In this document: piece by piece, positions 13,470-22,457 of the stretch | Layout: each line of letters opens with the position of its first letter | Numbering within the stretch: the stretch's first letter is position 1 | Source: GCA-2687515 sp002687515 | GTDB lineage: Bacteria; Pseudomonadota; Alphaproteobacteria; Rhodospirillales; UBA2165 | Length of the DNA: 64,000 nt | Assembly: GCA_030745835.1 (NCBI GenBank) | Contig: JASLNU010000134.1 | Span: 1-64,000 of the forward strand | Direction of reading: 5' to 3' | Made by a program: the position numbers and the translations under genes | Notes under the pieces: generated by a model | Told to the model about the DNA's origin: nothing | Database searches by the model: none | Seen by the model: only the letters and a program-made list of their open reading frames with translations

Positions 13470-15869
13470 CTACTCCGCCCTTACCCTACATGGCACGCCG
13501 CGCAAGGTGATACCGCCGGTGGAGGGGTCGTAGTCGGGGCCGGAGGGGGTCAGCATGTTGAGGTTGCTGTCCCGCCAGCCATAGCCGTCCTCGGTAAGTT
13601 CCGGGAACCACCAGCCGAAGGCGGCGACGACGACACGGCGGTCGAGGTTGCGGTTGAGCGACAGGCGCTGCCTGATCGATCCCTCGCGGGTTTCGATGAC
13701 CACCCATTCGCCCTCGGTCAGGCCCAGCTTGTCGGCCATCTTGGGGTGCATCTCGACCATCGGGTCGGGCCGGATGATGCGCACCGAGGCGACCGCCTTG
13801 AAGCCGGACAGCATGTAAGCTTCTTCCTTGGCGTTGGTCATCAGGAGCGGATAGTCGGGATCGGCTTCGGAGCCTTGGCGGAGATCGGCCCAGGTCGGCA
13901 TCGGCGCATAACCGATGTCTTCGAGCCGCTCGGAATAAATCTCGATTTTCTTGGACGGCGTCTTGTAGGCATGGCGCTTAAATTCCTTGGCCGGTTTCAG
14001 GGTGCGTTTGCCCTTGAATTCTTCATAGGTCATACCGGTCGGCTTCAGCATTTCATCGAGGGCTTCGTCGTCGTCGTCCCAGAAATCGTCGCCGAGGCCG
14101 AGGCGCTTGGCCAGTTCGTTGATGATCTTGGTATCCGGCCAGCATTCGCCGGGCGGCTCGGTCAGTTTCGGATGGGCGCGGATTTCCTCGTACCAGCCGG
14201 GCCAATAGCCGAGCTCCTCGTGCTCCATGCCCCAGGCCGCCGGCAGCACGATATCGGCGATCGCCGTGGTCGGGGTCATGAACAATTCGGAGACGACGAT
14301 GAAATCCAGCTTCATCAAGGCTTCGAAGGTTTCCGCCGAATTGGGGTAGCTGACCACCGGGTCGGAGAGGATGAACATGGCCGCCTTGATCGGGCACGGG
14401 TCTTCTTCCAGGATCGCACGGGTCAGCACATGCGGCGGGATGAAGGCCGAGCGCTGGGCGAACTTGAACTGATCGCCGAGGATTTTTTCGGTGTTCCTCG
14501 GATACTTGCTGAGCAGGAAGAAACTGCCGGGCCTGGTGAAGGCCGGCGCGCTCAGGAAGACATCGCCGCCCGGCACGTTCACGTTGCCGCAGATGGCGCG
14601 GATGATGGAAATGATACGCCCGGTCTGGAAGCTGTTGACCAGTTGATCGACGGCGTTGCCCGACTGCATGGCGGCGGGCTTGGCGGCGGCGTAGGTGCGC
14701 GCGAACTCTTCAATTTGCTCCACCGGCACCCAGGTCAGTTCGGAGACCTCGTCCAGGGGCACAGTGGCCAATTCGGCCTTCAGCTTATCGAAACCCAGCG
14801 TCCAGTCGGCGACGATATCGGGCTCATAAAGCTGTTCCTCGATGATCACCTTGAGGACGCCGGCGGCGAAGGCGCCGTCGCTGCCCGGCTTGATGCGGAT
14901 CCAAAGATCGGCGAGCTTGGCGATATCGTTCTTCTGCGGATCGACGACGATCAGCTTGCCGCCGGCCTCGATCACTTTTTCGAGCGTCTCGCGCCGAATG
15001 CCGCCGGTGGTCTGGTTCATGTTGCTGCCCCAAAGGACCAGAAGCTCGGCCAGGTTATCGTCGTCGCAGACGGTGCCGGAGCCAAGGGTGAAAGCGGCGG
15101 CCATGCCCTTCGGAATGCCGCAGGACCATCCCGGGGTGACCACGCTCGGCGTGCCGAAGGCGGTGGCCAGGCGCTGGGCGAAGGCGAATTCCAGGCCCTT
15201 GGGCTCGCCCAATCCGAAGGCCACCGATTCGGGGCCGAGGCTTTCCTTGATCTGGTTGAACTTGGCGGCGATGGTGTCCAGTGCCTCGTCCCAGCTGATG
15301 CGCTGCCATTGGCCGGCGCCCCGTTCACCGACGCGTTTCTGCGGATACAACAGCCGGTCCTTGTGGCCCATAACTTCGGGGATGGTGAAGCGGCCCTTGT
15401 TGAGAGCGCACTGCTCGGCATAGAGGCCGCTTTCCATTTCCGGTTCCAAATCCACCACCCTGCCCTCTTCGACGATGGCGATCATCGAACAATGGCCGGG
15501 GCAGAGATGGCAGAAGGTATGCACCTCTTCGGCGCCGCCCGTCCGCGGCTGGCGGTGGTTGGCGCGCCGTTCCTCGACATCGGGATGGATGAAATCCTCC
15601 ATCCCCTGGCCGAAGCCTTCATTGCCGGCGGCCGCCTTTTCCATGGTGACGATCTCGGCGCCGTCGGCATCGACGGCCAGCATCAGGCAGGAATTGATAA
15701 TCTTGCCATCGACGGCAACGCTGCAGCCGCCGCATTCGCCGACGCTGCAGCCCTCCTTGGTGCGGGCCAGGCGGAAATCCTCGGTCAGCACGTCCAGCAG
15801 CGTCTGCCAGGGCTCCACAGCCATGGCGCGGGTTTCGTCATTCACCGTCAGTCGGACATCGTGTTTCAT
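13470..15869 (-). CDS. Hybrid molybdopterin oxidoreductase with N-terminal xanthine-oxidase-type [2Fe-2S] domain
   Basis: A 799-residue catalytic subunit. Residues 1-80 are a plant-ferredoxin-like [2Fe-2S] domain of the xanthine oxidase family, with ligands C41, C46, C49 and C61 (EGCSVGECGGCSVAVDG); the second, helical [2Fe-2S] domain of that family is missing. Residues 115 onward are a DMSO reductase family bis-MGD enzyme: [4Fe-4S] ligands C120, C123, C127 and C154 (FCHLCPGHCSM), a probable molybdenum ligand C250 (GWSCGIPKG), and the C-terminal MopB cap domain (YPLLMTNAKEEAYMLSGFKA). There is no Tat signal, so it is cytoplasmic. Its ATG overlaps the stop of the FAD subunit gene by 4 nt. Electrons could run Mo, 4Fe-4S, 2Fe-2S, FAD to NAD. 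Together with the upstream acyl-CoA ligase this suggests hydroxylation or reduction of an aromatic or heterocyclic acyl-CoA; that is inference. Confidence 0.92.
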   Translation of the reverse strand: MKHDVRLTVNDETRAMAVEPWQTLLDVLTEDFRLARTKEGCSVGECGGCSVAVDGKIINSCLMLAVDADGAEIVTMEKAAAGNEGFGQGMEDFIHPDVEERRANHRQPRTGGAEEVHTFCHLCPGHCSMIAIVEEGRVVDLEPEMESGLYAEQCALNKGRFTIPEVMGHKDRLLYPQKRVGERGAGQWQRISWDEALDTIAAKFNQIKESLGPESVAFGLGEPKGLEFAFAQRLATAFGTPSVVTPGWSCGIPKGMAAAFTLGSGTVCDDDNLAELLVLWGSNMNQTTGGIRRETLEKVIEAGGKLIVVDPQKNDIAKLADLWIRIKPGSDGAFAAGVLKVIIEEQLYEPDIVADWTLGFDKLKAELATVPLDEVSELTWVPVEQIEEFARTYAAAKPAAMQSGNAVDQLVNSFQTGRIISIIRAICGNVNVPGGDVFLSAPAFTRPGSFFLLSKYPRNTEKILGDQFKFAQRSAFIPPHVLTRAILEEDPCPIKAAMFILSDPVVSYPNSAETFEALMKLDFIVVSELFMTPTTAIADIVLPAAWGMEHEELGYWPGWYEEIRAHPKLTEPPGECWPDTKIINELAKRLGLGDDFWDDDDEALDEMLKPTGMTYEEFKGKRTLKPAKEFKRHAYKTPSKKIEIYSERLEDIGYAPMPTWADLRQGSEADPDYPLLMTNAKEEAYMLSGFKAVASVRIIRPDPMVEMHPKMADKLGLTEGEWVVIETREGSIRQRLSLNRNLDRRVVVAAFGWWFPELTEDGYGWRDSNLNMLTPSGPDYDPSTGGITLRGVPCRVRAE

Positions 15870-16759
15870 GCGCTCGCCTTCTCGTTGCCGCCGGCCGCCG
15901 CCAGAACCTGGCGCAACCCCGCCGCCACCAAATCCCGAACCACACCCCGGCGGTATCCGGCATATCCCCTGATATCGTCGATCGGGGTGCTTTCATCGGT
16001 GGCCGCCTCGGCGGCCGCGGCAATCAATTGCTCGGTGACGGGATGGCCCGATAGCACGGCTTCGGCCTTGAGCGCCCGGAACGGCGTCGGCGCGACGGCG
16101 CCGAGGGCGATGCGCACCGTCGCCGCCCGTTCGCCATCCATCGCAGCCAAGATGGCCGCCGAGGCCATCGCCACATCCATGCGCCGGAGGCTGTGCTTGA
16201 CATATGTATCGGCGGCGCCGGCGGGCGGCGGCGGCACCCGGATTTCGGTAATCACCTCGGCGGGGCCGAGCGCGGATCTGCCGGGGCCCAAGAAAAACTG
16301 GTCCAGGGGCAGGAAGCGTTCGCCATCGGGGCCGGCGCAGGTGAGGCCCGCATCCAGGCACAGCAGCGGCGGCGCGAATTCCGCCGACGGCGAGGCGTTG
16401 CCGAGATTGCCGCCGATGGTGCCGATATTACGGATTTGCGTGGTGCCGAGCACTTCGGCGGCTTGGCGTAGCGCCGAGGAGGCTTCCGGCACATCGGGCG
16501 CGGCGGCGATGTCCGCCGAGGTCGCCAGGGCGCCGATCACCAGGGTTCCGTCGGCGTCGGTCTTGATGTCTTTCAAGCCCGGAATACGTTTGATGTTGAT
16601 CAGGACGCGCGGCAGTTTTTTCTTGTGCTTCATGGCGATCAACAGGTCGCTGCCGCCGGCCAACAGTTTCGCCTCAATGCCGTGCTCGGCCAGCATGGCG
16701 CTGGCTTCGCCGACGCTGGCGGGAAACAGGATTTCGAAATCGGGCAATCCGAGCAGCAA
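15866..16759 (-). CDS. FAD-binding subunit of xanthine dehydrogenase / CoxM family
   Basis: A 297-residue protein with the two FAD motifs of the CoxM/XdhB family: LLAGGSDLLIAMKHKK (about residues 34-49) and IGTIGGNLGNASPSAEFAPP (about 117-136), followed by the C-terminal CO-dehydrogenase flavoprotein domain. Normally this subunit works with a [2Fe-2S] subunit and a molybdenum hydroxylase of the same family. Here the only partner is the DMSO-reductase-type subunit downstream (4-nt overlap), and no xanthine-oxidase-type large subunit is in the operon. It probably accepts electrons from the [2Fe-2S] domain and passes them to NAD or a quinone-linked carrier. Confidence 0.92.
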   Translation of the reverse strand: MLLGLPDFEILFPASVGEASAMLAEHGIEAKLLAGGSDLLIAMKHKKKLPRVLINIKRIPGLKDIKTDADGTLVIGALATSADIAAAPDVPEASSALRQAAEVLGTTQIRNIGTIGGNLGNASPSAEFAPPLLCLDAGLTCAGPDGERFLPLDQFFLGPGRSALGPAEVITEIRVPPPPAGAADTYVKHSLRRMDVAMASAAILAAMDGERAATVRIALGAVAPTPFRALKAEAVLSGHPVTEQLIAAAAEAATDESTPIDDIRGYAGYRRGVVRDLVAAGLRQVLAAAGGNEKASA

Positions 16760-16790
16760 TTTAGATCACCTCCAACGAAACATGCGCCGT

Positions 16791-18371
16791 TTAAGGGGCC
16801 GCATTTTCCCGCAAGAAGCGCCGGTCGATCTTGCCATGCCCGGTTTTCGGCAAATCGGTGAGGAACTCGATGCTGGTCGGAAATTTATGCGGCGCAAGGG
16901 TTTCCTTGCAGTATCGTTTCAAGGCCTCGGCGGTTTCCTCGTTTTCGGCGGCGCCGTTGGCCAGCACCACGAAGGCGCGGAGCCGCTTCAATCCGTCGGC
17001 GTCGTCGATGCCGAGGACGGCGGCCTCATTGACCATCGGATTATTTTGGATACCGCGCTCGATCTCCATCGGCGCGACCCAGACACCGCTGATTTTGAGC
17101 ATGTCGTCGGCGCGGCTCACATACCAGAAATAATCCTCATCGTCCTGGGTGAAGATATCGCCGGTATTGACCCAGCCGCCGCCGGGAAATGTTTCCAGGG
17201 ACTTCTCGTGCTCGCGCTCGTAATAAATGCCGGAAGCCTCGGAATGCACCAGAAGGATCCCCGGCTCGCCGCGCTCAACGTCGTTACCCTCGTCGTCCAC
17301 CAGGCGCAGGGTCACCAGCGGCGCCACCTTGCCCGAACTGCCGGGCATCACGGCGCCGGACATATTGCTGAGATAACCCAAGGTGGCCTCGGCGGAGCCG
17401 AAGCGGTTGACCGCCTCGATGCCGAAATCATCCAGCCATTCCTGGTAAAGCTGCGCCGTCAACGGCTCGCCCGAGGACATGATGCGCCGCAGGCTCGACA
17501 TATCGGGGCGCTGCTCCTTCGGCGTCTGGATCATGGCGCGCATCATGCTCGGCACGTTGACCAGCACCGTCGGCTTGGTCTTGGCGATCAGGTCGAAGAC
17601 GCCCTCCGTGCTGGAGCGTTCCTCGAACACCACCGAGGCGGCGCCCTTGCGCAGCGAAAAGAACAAATTGTCGCGCGAATAATGGAAAAACAGCTTCGGC
17701 ACCCGCAGCACGATGTCATCGGCCTGGTACTGCAATACCCGGTCGGATGACAGGTAGGAGACATAGCCGTCCCGGTGCTTGTGCGGCACCCCCTTGGGCT
17801 TGCCGGTAGTGCCGCTGGAAAAATTCCAAAACGCCAGATCGTTGCAATGGGTGGGCTCGGGGTCCAATTCATCGCTGGCCGCCGCCAGCATCTCTTCGAG
17901 GGCAAATTCGCCGGGACCAAGCTCAACTTCCACCCGTCCGGCGACCAGCAACGCCGTCCGCCGCCGCCGGCCTTGCATGGCCTCACGAACCCGGGCCAGG
18001 GTGGCGCCATCGACGATGGTCACCTTGGGGCGCACCAATTCGAGAAGATATTCGTAGTCGTGGGTGTTCAAGTAGGTGTAGGCGTGGGTGCCGACGCCGC
18101 CGATTTTCATGGTGGCGATCCAGGCGGCGACCCAGGCCGGCGAATCGCCGAGCACCAGCATAACCCGGTTTTCGGGCTCGACGCCAAGCTCGCGCAAGAC
18201 GTTGCCCATGCGGTTGGTCAGGCGCCAGAGATCATCGAAGGTATAAATATCGTCGCCGTGATAAAGCGCCGTCTTGGCGCCGCGCCCCTCCTCCAGATTG
18301 ATATCCAGGATGAAGGAGCCGAGGTTCAAATCCTCAGGAATGGTAAAATCGAATGTTTCGCCTTTGATCAT
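16791..18371 (-). CDS. AMP-dependent acyl-CoA ligase, benzoate-CoA ligase-like
   Basis: A 526-residue adenylate-forming enzyme. The A3 motif reads FWNFSSGTTGKPKGVPHKH, the A5 region NRFGSAEATLGYLSN, A7-A8 GGWVNTGDIFTQDDEDYFWY and RADDMLKISGVWV, and the catalytic lysine lies in KTGHGKIDRRFL near the end. The segment PKLFFHYSRDNLFFSLRKGA resembles the benzoate-CoA ligase subgroup (PKLFFAYGLGN). It should activate a carboxylic acid, probably aromatic or cyclic, to its CoA thioester. It is the first gene of the operon, 31 nt before the FAD subunit, and thus likely supplies the substrate of the molybdenum enzyme. The exact acid cannot be predicted. Confidence 0.9.
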   Translation of the reverse strand: MIKGETFDFTIPEDLNLGSFILDINLEEGRGAKTALYHGDDIYTFDDLWRLTNRMGNVLRELGVEPENRVMLVLGDSPAWVAAWIATMKIGGVGTHAYTYLNTHDYEYLLELVRPKVTIVDGATLARVREAMQGRRRRTALLVAGRVEVELGPGEFALEEMLAAASDELDPEPTHCNDLAFWNFSSGTTGKPKGVPHKHRDGYVSYLSSDRVLQYQADDIVLRVPKLFFHYSRDNLFFSLRKGAASVVFEERSSTEGVFDLIAKTKPTVLVNVPSMMRAMIQTPKEQRPDMSSLRRIMSSGEPLTAQLYQEWLDDFGIEAVNRFGSAEATLGYLSNMSGAVMPGSSGKVAPLVTLRLVDDEGNDVERGEPGILLVHSEASGIYYEREHEKSLETFPGGGWVNTGDIFTQDDEDYFWYVSRADDMLKISGVWVAPMEIERGIQNNPMVNEAAVLGIDDADGLKRLRAFVVLANGAAENEETAEALKRYCKETLAPHKFPTSIEFLTDLPKTGHGKIDRRFLRENAAP

Positions 18372-18549
18372 GGGTTCATGGAACTTTTCGGGCTGATGTG
18401 GCTCGCTCTCTGTAACCTAGGCCGGTGGTGGGGTTCTGGCAAGAATGCGCGGGCTGTACTTGGAAGAAATACGGATGTTAAATAGAGTAATATGGGGATT
18501 GGCGAGGCACCCCGAACAATGAACACCACAATATCTGGGGAGGCTTGAT

Positions 18550-19443
18550 ATGCGCGTTCTGATCCTCGGCTCCGGCGCGGCGGCGCCCGATCCCGACCGC
18601 GGCGGTTCGGCTATCCTGATTACAGTCGAGGGCCGCCATTACCTGTTCGATTGCGGCGTCGACACGACCCGGCAGATGATCCGCGCCCATGTCGACCCGA
18701 CGACGGTCGATAACGTCTTTCTCTCGCACCTGCATTACGACCACATCGTCGATTTCCCTTATTTCCTGCTGACCAGCTGGATCTGCGACCGGGAGAACCC
18801 GCCGGTGGTGGTCGGCCCGGTTGGCACCCAGGATTTCGTCGATCACCTGTTCGCCGATGGCGCCTTCGCCAAGGATATCGAGGCGCGGCTCGAATTCCCA
18901 AGGCGCCAGGGCAACACCCATGTGCTGAGCCCCGATGTGCGCCAGTGCGAGCCGGGCGTCGTCTTCGAAGATGATCTGGTGAAAGTGACGGCCTGCTACG
19001 TCGAGCATATCCCGCGCGAAATATCGCCCTGTTTCGGGCTCAGGCTGGACACACGTGATGGAAAATCGGTGTCCTTCAGCGGCGACACATCGCCGTGCGA
19101 GCGTTTCATCGAATTGTCACGCGATGTCGATTTGATGATCCACGAATGCACCTTTCCAGAAAGCGCCATCGAATACCGCAAGAAAATCCAGGTCGGCACC
19201 TGGTCCCACACCAGCCCGAAGGAACTGGGCGAGATCGCATGCGCGGCGGGCGCATCGAGACTGGTCGCCACCCATTTCGGCAGCTACGACACCACCAACC
19301 CCATTGTCCGCAAGATCATGGGCGTGCACATGCCGATCGATATCATCGGCCCGGAACGGCTGGACGAAGTGGCCGCCGATATCGGGCGCACCTACAAGGG
19401 CGATCTGCGCCTGGCCCACGATCTGATGCGCATCGATCTATAG
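18550..19443 (+). CDS. MBL-fold metallohydrolase (RNase Z / arylsulfatase-like type)
   Basis: A 297-residue metallo-beta-lactamase-fold protein. The metal motif is HLHYDHIVDFP (about residues 60-65), further ligands are in FSGDTSPCERF and ATHFGSY. The arrangement with GDTSPCE and the terminal histidine near residue 240 is that of the RNase Z/ElaC-like branch that includes many small-molecule hydrolases. It is divergent from the acyl-CoA ligase with a 178-bp shared upstream region, which makes a role in the same pathway, for example hydrolysis of a lactone or thioester, possible. AGGCTTGAT precedes the ATG. Confidence 0.88.
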   Translation: MRVLILGSGAAAPDPDRGGSAILITVEGRHYLFDCGVDTTRQMIRAHVDPTTVDNVFLSHLHYDHIVDFPYFLLTSWICDRENPPVVVGPVGTQDFVDHLFADGAFAKDIEARLEFPRRQGNTHVLSPDVRQCEPGVVFEDDLVKVTACYVEHIPREISPCFGLRLDTRDGKSVSFSGDTSPCERFIELSRDVDLMIHECTFPESAIEYRKKIQVGTWSHTSPKELGEIACAAGASRLVATHFGSYDTTNPIVRKIMGVHMPIDIIGPERLDEVAADIGRTYKGDLRLAHDLMRIDL

Positions 19444-19456
19444 ATTGGAAAAGCAA

Positions 19457-19768
19457 ATGGCCGAGCAAAGCGAGTTTGTAACCAACGTGCTGAACATCTT
19501 GACGCCGCTCGGCGATGTCCGGCCAAAACGCATGTTCGGCGGTTACGGCCTGTTCCTGGAAGGGAGCATGTTCGCGCTGATAAACAAGAACGACGAGCTG
19601 TACCTGAAAGCCGACGATGAGAACAAGGATGCGTTCATCGCGCGCGGCTCCGGAACCCACGGCAAAATGCCCTATTACGCGGCACCGGCCGAAACGCTGG
19701 AAAGCTGGGAAGAGATGGAAAGCTGGGCCAATGGCGCCGTCGAAGCGGCGCGGCGGGGCAAGAAGTAG
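19457..19768 (+). CDS. TfoX N-terminal domain protein
   Basis: A 103-residue protein with the TfoX_N fold: VTNVLNILTPLGDVRPKRMF then GGYGLFLEGSMFALI, and the ending GKMPYYAAPAETLESWEEME. The RMFGGYGLF motif is the family signature. In Haemophilus TfoX activates competence, but stand-alone N-domain proteins in alphaproteobacteria have no proven role. ATG 19457 is preferred to TTG 19445 because GGAAAAG lies 5 nt in front. It follows the MBL gene by 13 nt, probably in one transcript. Confidence 0.85.
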   Translation: MAEQSEFVTNVLNILTPLGDVRPKRMFGGYGLFLEGSMFALINKNDELYLKADDENKDAFIARGSGTHGKMPYYAAPAETLESWEEMESWANGAVEAARRGKK

Positions 19769-19773
19769 ATTGG

Positions 19774-21708
19774 CTACTTAACGTCGAGCGCCCGCACACC
19801 GTTCCATTCGGCGGGCGGGTTCACCTCAAACTCTTGGCACTGCGCCAGCATGCATTTCGACGCCGGGTCGTCAGCTAGGCCGGCAGATTCGAATATGGCG
19901 CGCGCGCGTGCAAATTCGCCGGCGCGGTAAAGCGCCAATCCATTCTCATAGGTTCGGAACTGATCGCAATCCCGGTCGGCGACTTCACCGTTTAACCCAA
20001 CCAGTTCGAATATGCGCGTTCCCTCCTCGCGGCCCTTGACCTGGACCGTATCCAATTCTCGGGTGACGAGCAGATCGCCGGCCATCTCGCGGGTCGCATG
20101 GTCGATGATAACGCCGGTACCGTAAAGCTTGTTGACGCCTTCCAGCCGCGACGACAGGTTCACGGTATCGCCGATGCAGGTATAGTCCTGGGACTGTTCG
20201 GAACCGATATTGCCGACGATGACATCGCCGGTCGCCAAGCCGATGCGCATGCCGATTTCCGGCCTGCCCTGCTGTTTCCATTGGGCGCGCAGTTCCGCCA
20301 ATCGCCGCTGCATGCCGAGCGCCGCGCGGCAGGCGCTGAGGGCGTGGTTGTCCTTGGTAAAGGGCGGCCCCCAGAAAGCCATGATGCCGTCGCCCAGATA
20401 TTTGTCGACGATACCTTCCGCCGCCGCGATCTGGTCGGCCATGGCGCCCATATATTCGTTGAGGAAGGAAACCAGCGCCTCGGCATCCATGCCTTCGGAT
20501 ATGGTGGTGAAACCGGCAATGTCACTAAACAGAAGGGTTTGCACCTTGCGCGTACCGCCGCGTTCAAGATTTTCCGGGTTTTCCATGATGTCGCTGACGA
20601 TCGACGGATGCACATATTTTCCGAACAGGCTGCGGATTTGCTCCTTTTCCTTGAGCCCGTCGACCATATGGCTGAATGCTTCCGACAATTCGCCAACCTC
20701 GTCATCGGTGTGTTTCTCCAACTGGAAATCGTAATCGCCGGTCATCACCCGGCGCGTGCCGTCGACCAGCAGGCGGATCGGAAAGACGATTTTGTTGGTG
20801 ATGAACAGGATCACAAATATACCCGCGAGGAGGGCGGCGGCGGCGGTATAGACGATGTTCCACTGCATGGCGACGAATGGCGCCATCGCCTTGTCCAGGC
20901 TGGCGGCAAAAATATAACCGGCCGGCCGGCCAGCTTGTTCAAACACGCCGCGCAGCATGATGAAGCGTTCGCCGTCGAGGGTGAAGCCGCCGACCTCGCT
21001 TGCCTGGCCCAGCGCCGCGGCCAGGATGTTTCCTCCGGCGCCCTTGGTAAGGTTGCTGGCCACCGGGTTTTTGTCCATGTGAAATATTACCTGAACCTCG
21101 GCGCCGGCGCCGCTGATCAAACTCTTTACCCAGCCATTGTCGATTTCGTGGCCGACGCTGACGACGCCGAGTGCATAGTCATCGGTCAAAGATTCCTTCA
21201 GTGGCACGTGGACCATATTGAGCAATTTGCCCTGCATGGATTGAACCAGAGCCCGTTGATGGCCGTCTTCCAACACGCCCTCGAAGGTATCGGTGATATG
21301 CGGCAGCGCGGCGGCGCGCTTTATCCAGGCGAGGCGTTCCTTGCTGATTCTTGCACCCTCTTTGTCGGGACTGATGCCGCGCAATTTCAAGTCTTCGTCG
21401 AATATGGATACCAGATCGGCGCCGGTATCGATGGCCACCTCCTCGGCGAAGGAAAAAAAATTGTCACGCACCTGTTGCAGGAAAGACCGGTATTTCTGAT
21501 CCGAGGTGATGGTCGCCACCAGTTTCAGGGTGTGCGCCCGTTCGGTCTTGAATTTATCCTCGAAGCGCGCTTGCACGGCCCGCAATTCTTCGCTGATGCG
21601 GGCGCGCTCGAAGGCGGTGGTCTGGGTGTTGGTCACATACAAGGTAAAGCCGACCAGGACGGCCAGAATACCTAAAAACGCGATGAATATTTTCGCCCGT
21701 AGACCCAT
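19774..21708 (-). CDS. Membrane-bound class III adenylate/guanylate cyclase
   Basis: A 644-residue sensor enzyme. A transmembrane helix (about residues 8-26), a 250-residue periplasmic Cache-like sensor, a second helix (about 285-305, IVYTAAAALLAGIFVILFIT), HAMP (about 306-360) and a class III cyclase domain (about 390-570) follow in order. Cyclase residues are visible: the metal aspartates in LLFSDIAGFTTISEG and KYLGDGIMAFWG, and the transition-state NLSSRLEG. It should make cAMP (or cGMP) in response to a periplasmic signal. The C-terminal 70 residues look like one TPR-type helix pair. It is last in an operon after a cupredoxin and a lipoprotein, which suggests that a copper- or redox-related signal in the periplasm controls it. 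Confidence 0.92.
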   Translation of the reverse strand: MGLRAKIFIAFLGILAVLVGFTLYVTNTQTTAFERARISEELRAVQARFEDKFKTERAHTLKLVATITSDQKYRSFLQQVRDNFFSFAEEVAIDTGADLVSIFDEDLKLRGISPDKEGARISKERLAWIKRAAALPHITDTFEGVLEDGHQRALVQSMQGKLLNMVHVPLKESLTDDYALGVVSVGHEIDNGWVKSLISGAGAEVQVIFHMDKNPVASNLTKGAGGNILAAALGQASEVGGFTLDGERFIMLRGVFEQAGRPAGYIFAASLDKAMAPFVAMQWNIVYTAAAALLAGIFVILFITNKIVFPIRLLVDGTRRVMTGDYDFQLEKHTDDEVGELSEAFSHMVDGLKEKEQIRSLFGKYVHPSIVSDIMENPENLERGGTRKVQTLLFSDIAGFTTISEGMDAEALVSFLNEYMGAMADQIAAAEGIVDKYLGDGIMAFWGPPFTKDNHALSACRAALGMQRRLAELRAQWKQQGRPEIGMRIGLATGDVIVGNIGSEQSQDYTCIGDTVNLSSRLEGVNKLYGTGVIIDHATREMAGDLLVTRELDTVQVKGREEGTRIFELVGLNGEVADRDCDQFRTYENGLALYRAGEFARARAIFESAGLADDPASKCMLAQCQEFEVNPPAEWNGVRALDVK

Positions 21709-21720
21709 GCTCGGCGATTA

Positions 21721-22449
21721 TTAGCGCACCACCGTATCAACCGCCAGCGTCGCCGATACCTCCACCGACCGGTCGGCGGCAACAACGACTTCCCGTTCCA
21801 CGGATCCGAGCCGCCAATACCAGAAAATTAGCTTATATGTGCCGGGCTTCAAATTCCGGAATACGTAATGACCACCGCTCGACAGGCGTTGCACGGCCAT
21901 GCCTGGCCTGGCCATCACTTCCGCCGAGATGCGCTCGTCCTCGTCGGCGGCAAGCTCGAACCTACCGGGCGAGGTAACCTTGATATCGCCACTGGCGCCC
22001 GGCGCCAGCACCGGCAATTCGTCAAAGGTATCCGAGGAAATTCCGGCCAGGAAAAATGTCAGCGGGCGCGACGCGGCGTTGTTGATGCGAATAACGTCGC
22101 CAACCGCCAGCGCCACCGAGCTTGGCGTAAAGCCATCGTCGCCGCCCTTCACGGCGTGGACCGAACCCAGCTTCCGGTTGGCGCCGATGACACCCACATA
22201 AACCTCGTCGAGCTCATCATAATTGACCATGGTGGCGTTGTAGACGAGCGAGCCGTCATCGGTTGTGTCATAATCTCCTCTGATCTTGGCGTCAGACTTG
22301 GCTTTGGCCTTGGCCACATAGTCCTTGTGCGGGCGCGCGGCCACCCGGCCGTGGATATTTCCCATGCCTTTTTGCGTCGGCAGTTCAACCGACTGGCAAC
22401 CCGCAAGGAGAACACCGATAACCGCGCTGGCGGAAACTAAACGCAACAT
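21721..22449 (-). CDS. Lipoprotein with cupredoxin-like and carboxypeptidase-regulatory-like domains
   Basis: A 242-residue protein with a lipoprotein signal (VLLAGC, lipid-modified Cys at 18). The middle (about 95-165, SSVALAVGDVIRINNAASRP then LTFFLAG) looks like a cupredoxin-type beta sandwich without evident copper ligands, and the C terminus (GGHYVFRNLKPGTYKLIFWY) is like a carboxypeptidase-regulatory beta sandwich. It sits between the cupredoxin (8-nt gap) and the cyclase (12-nt gap), so it probably works in the same periplasmic sensing or binding complex. The exact role is unknown. Confidence 0.75.
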   Translation of the reverse strand: MLRLVSASAVIGVLLAGCQSVELPTQKGMGNIHGRVAARPHKDYVAKAKAKSDAKIRGDYDTTDDGSLVYNATMVNYDELDEVYVGVIGANRKLGSVHAVKGGDDGFTPSSVALAVGDVIRINNAASRPLTFFLAGISSDTFDELPVLAPGASGDIKVTSPGRFELAADEDERISAEVMARPGMAVQRLSSGGHYVFRNLKPGTYKLIFWYWRLGSVEREVVVAADRSVEVSATLAVDTVVR

Positions 22450-22457
22450 CCCGGACC

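Noticed and set aside
13470..15869. Formate dehydrogenase alpha subunit
   Set aside because: The N-terminal Fe-S domain is of the xanthine oxidase type and not the NuoG type, the partner is a CoxM-type FAD protein, and an acyl-CoA ligase leads the operon.
13374..17750. Plus-strand open frame of 1458 codons
   Set aside because: It is antisense to the molybdenum, FAD and ligase genes, which have clear motifs; GC-rich codon bias opens the opposite strand.
20098..21675. Long plus-strand frame opposite the cyclase gene
   Set aside because: Shadow of the adenylate cyclase; composition typical of antisense frames.
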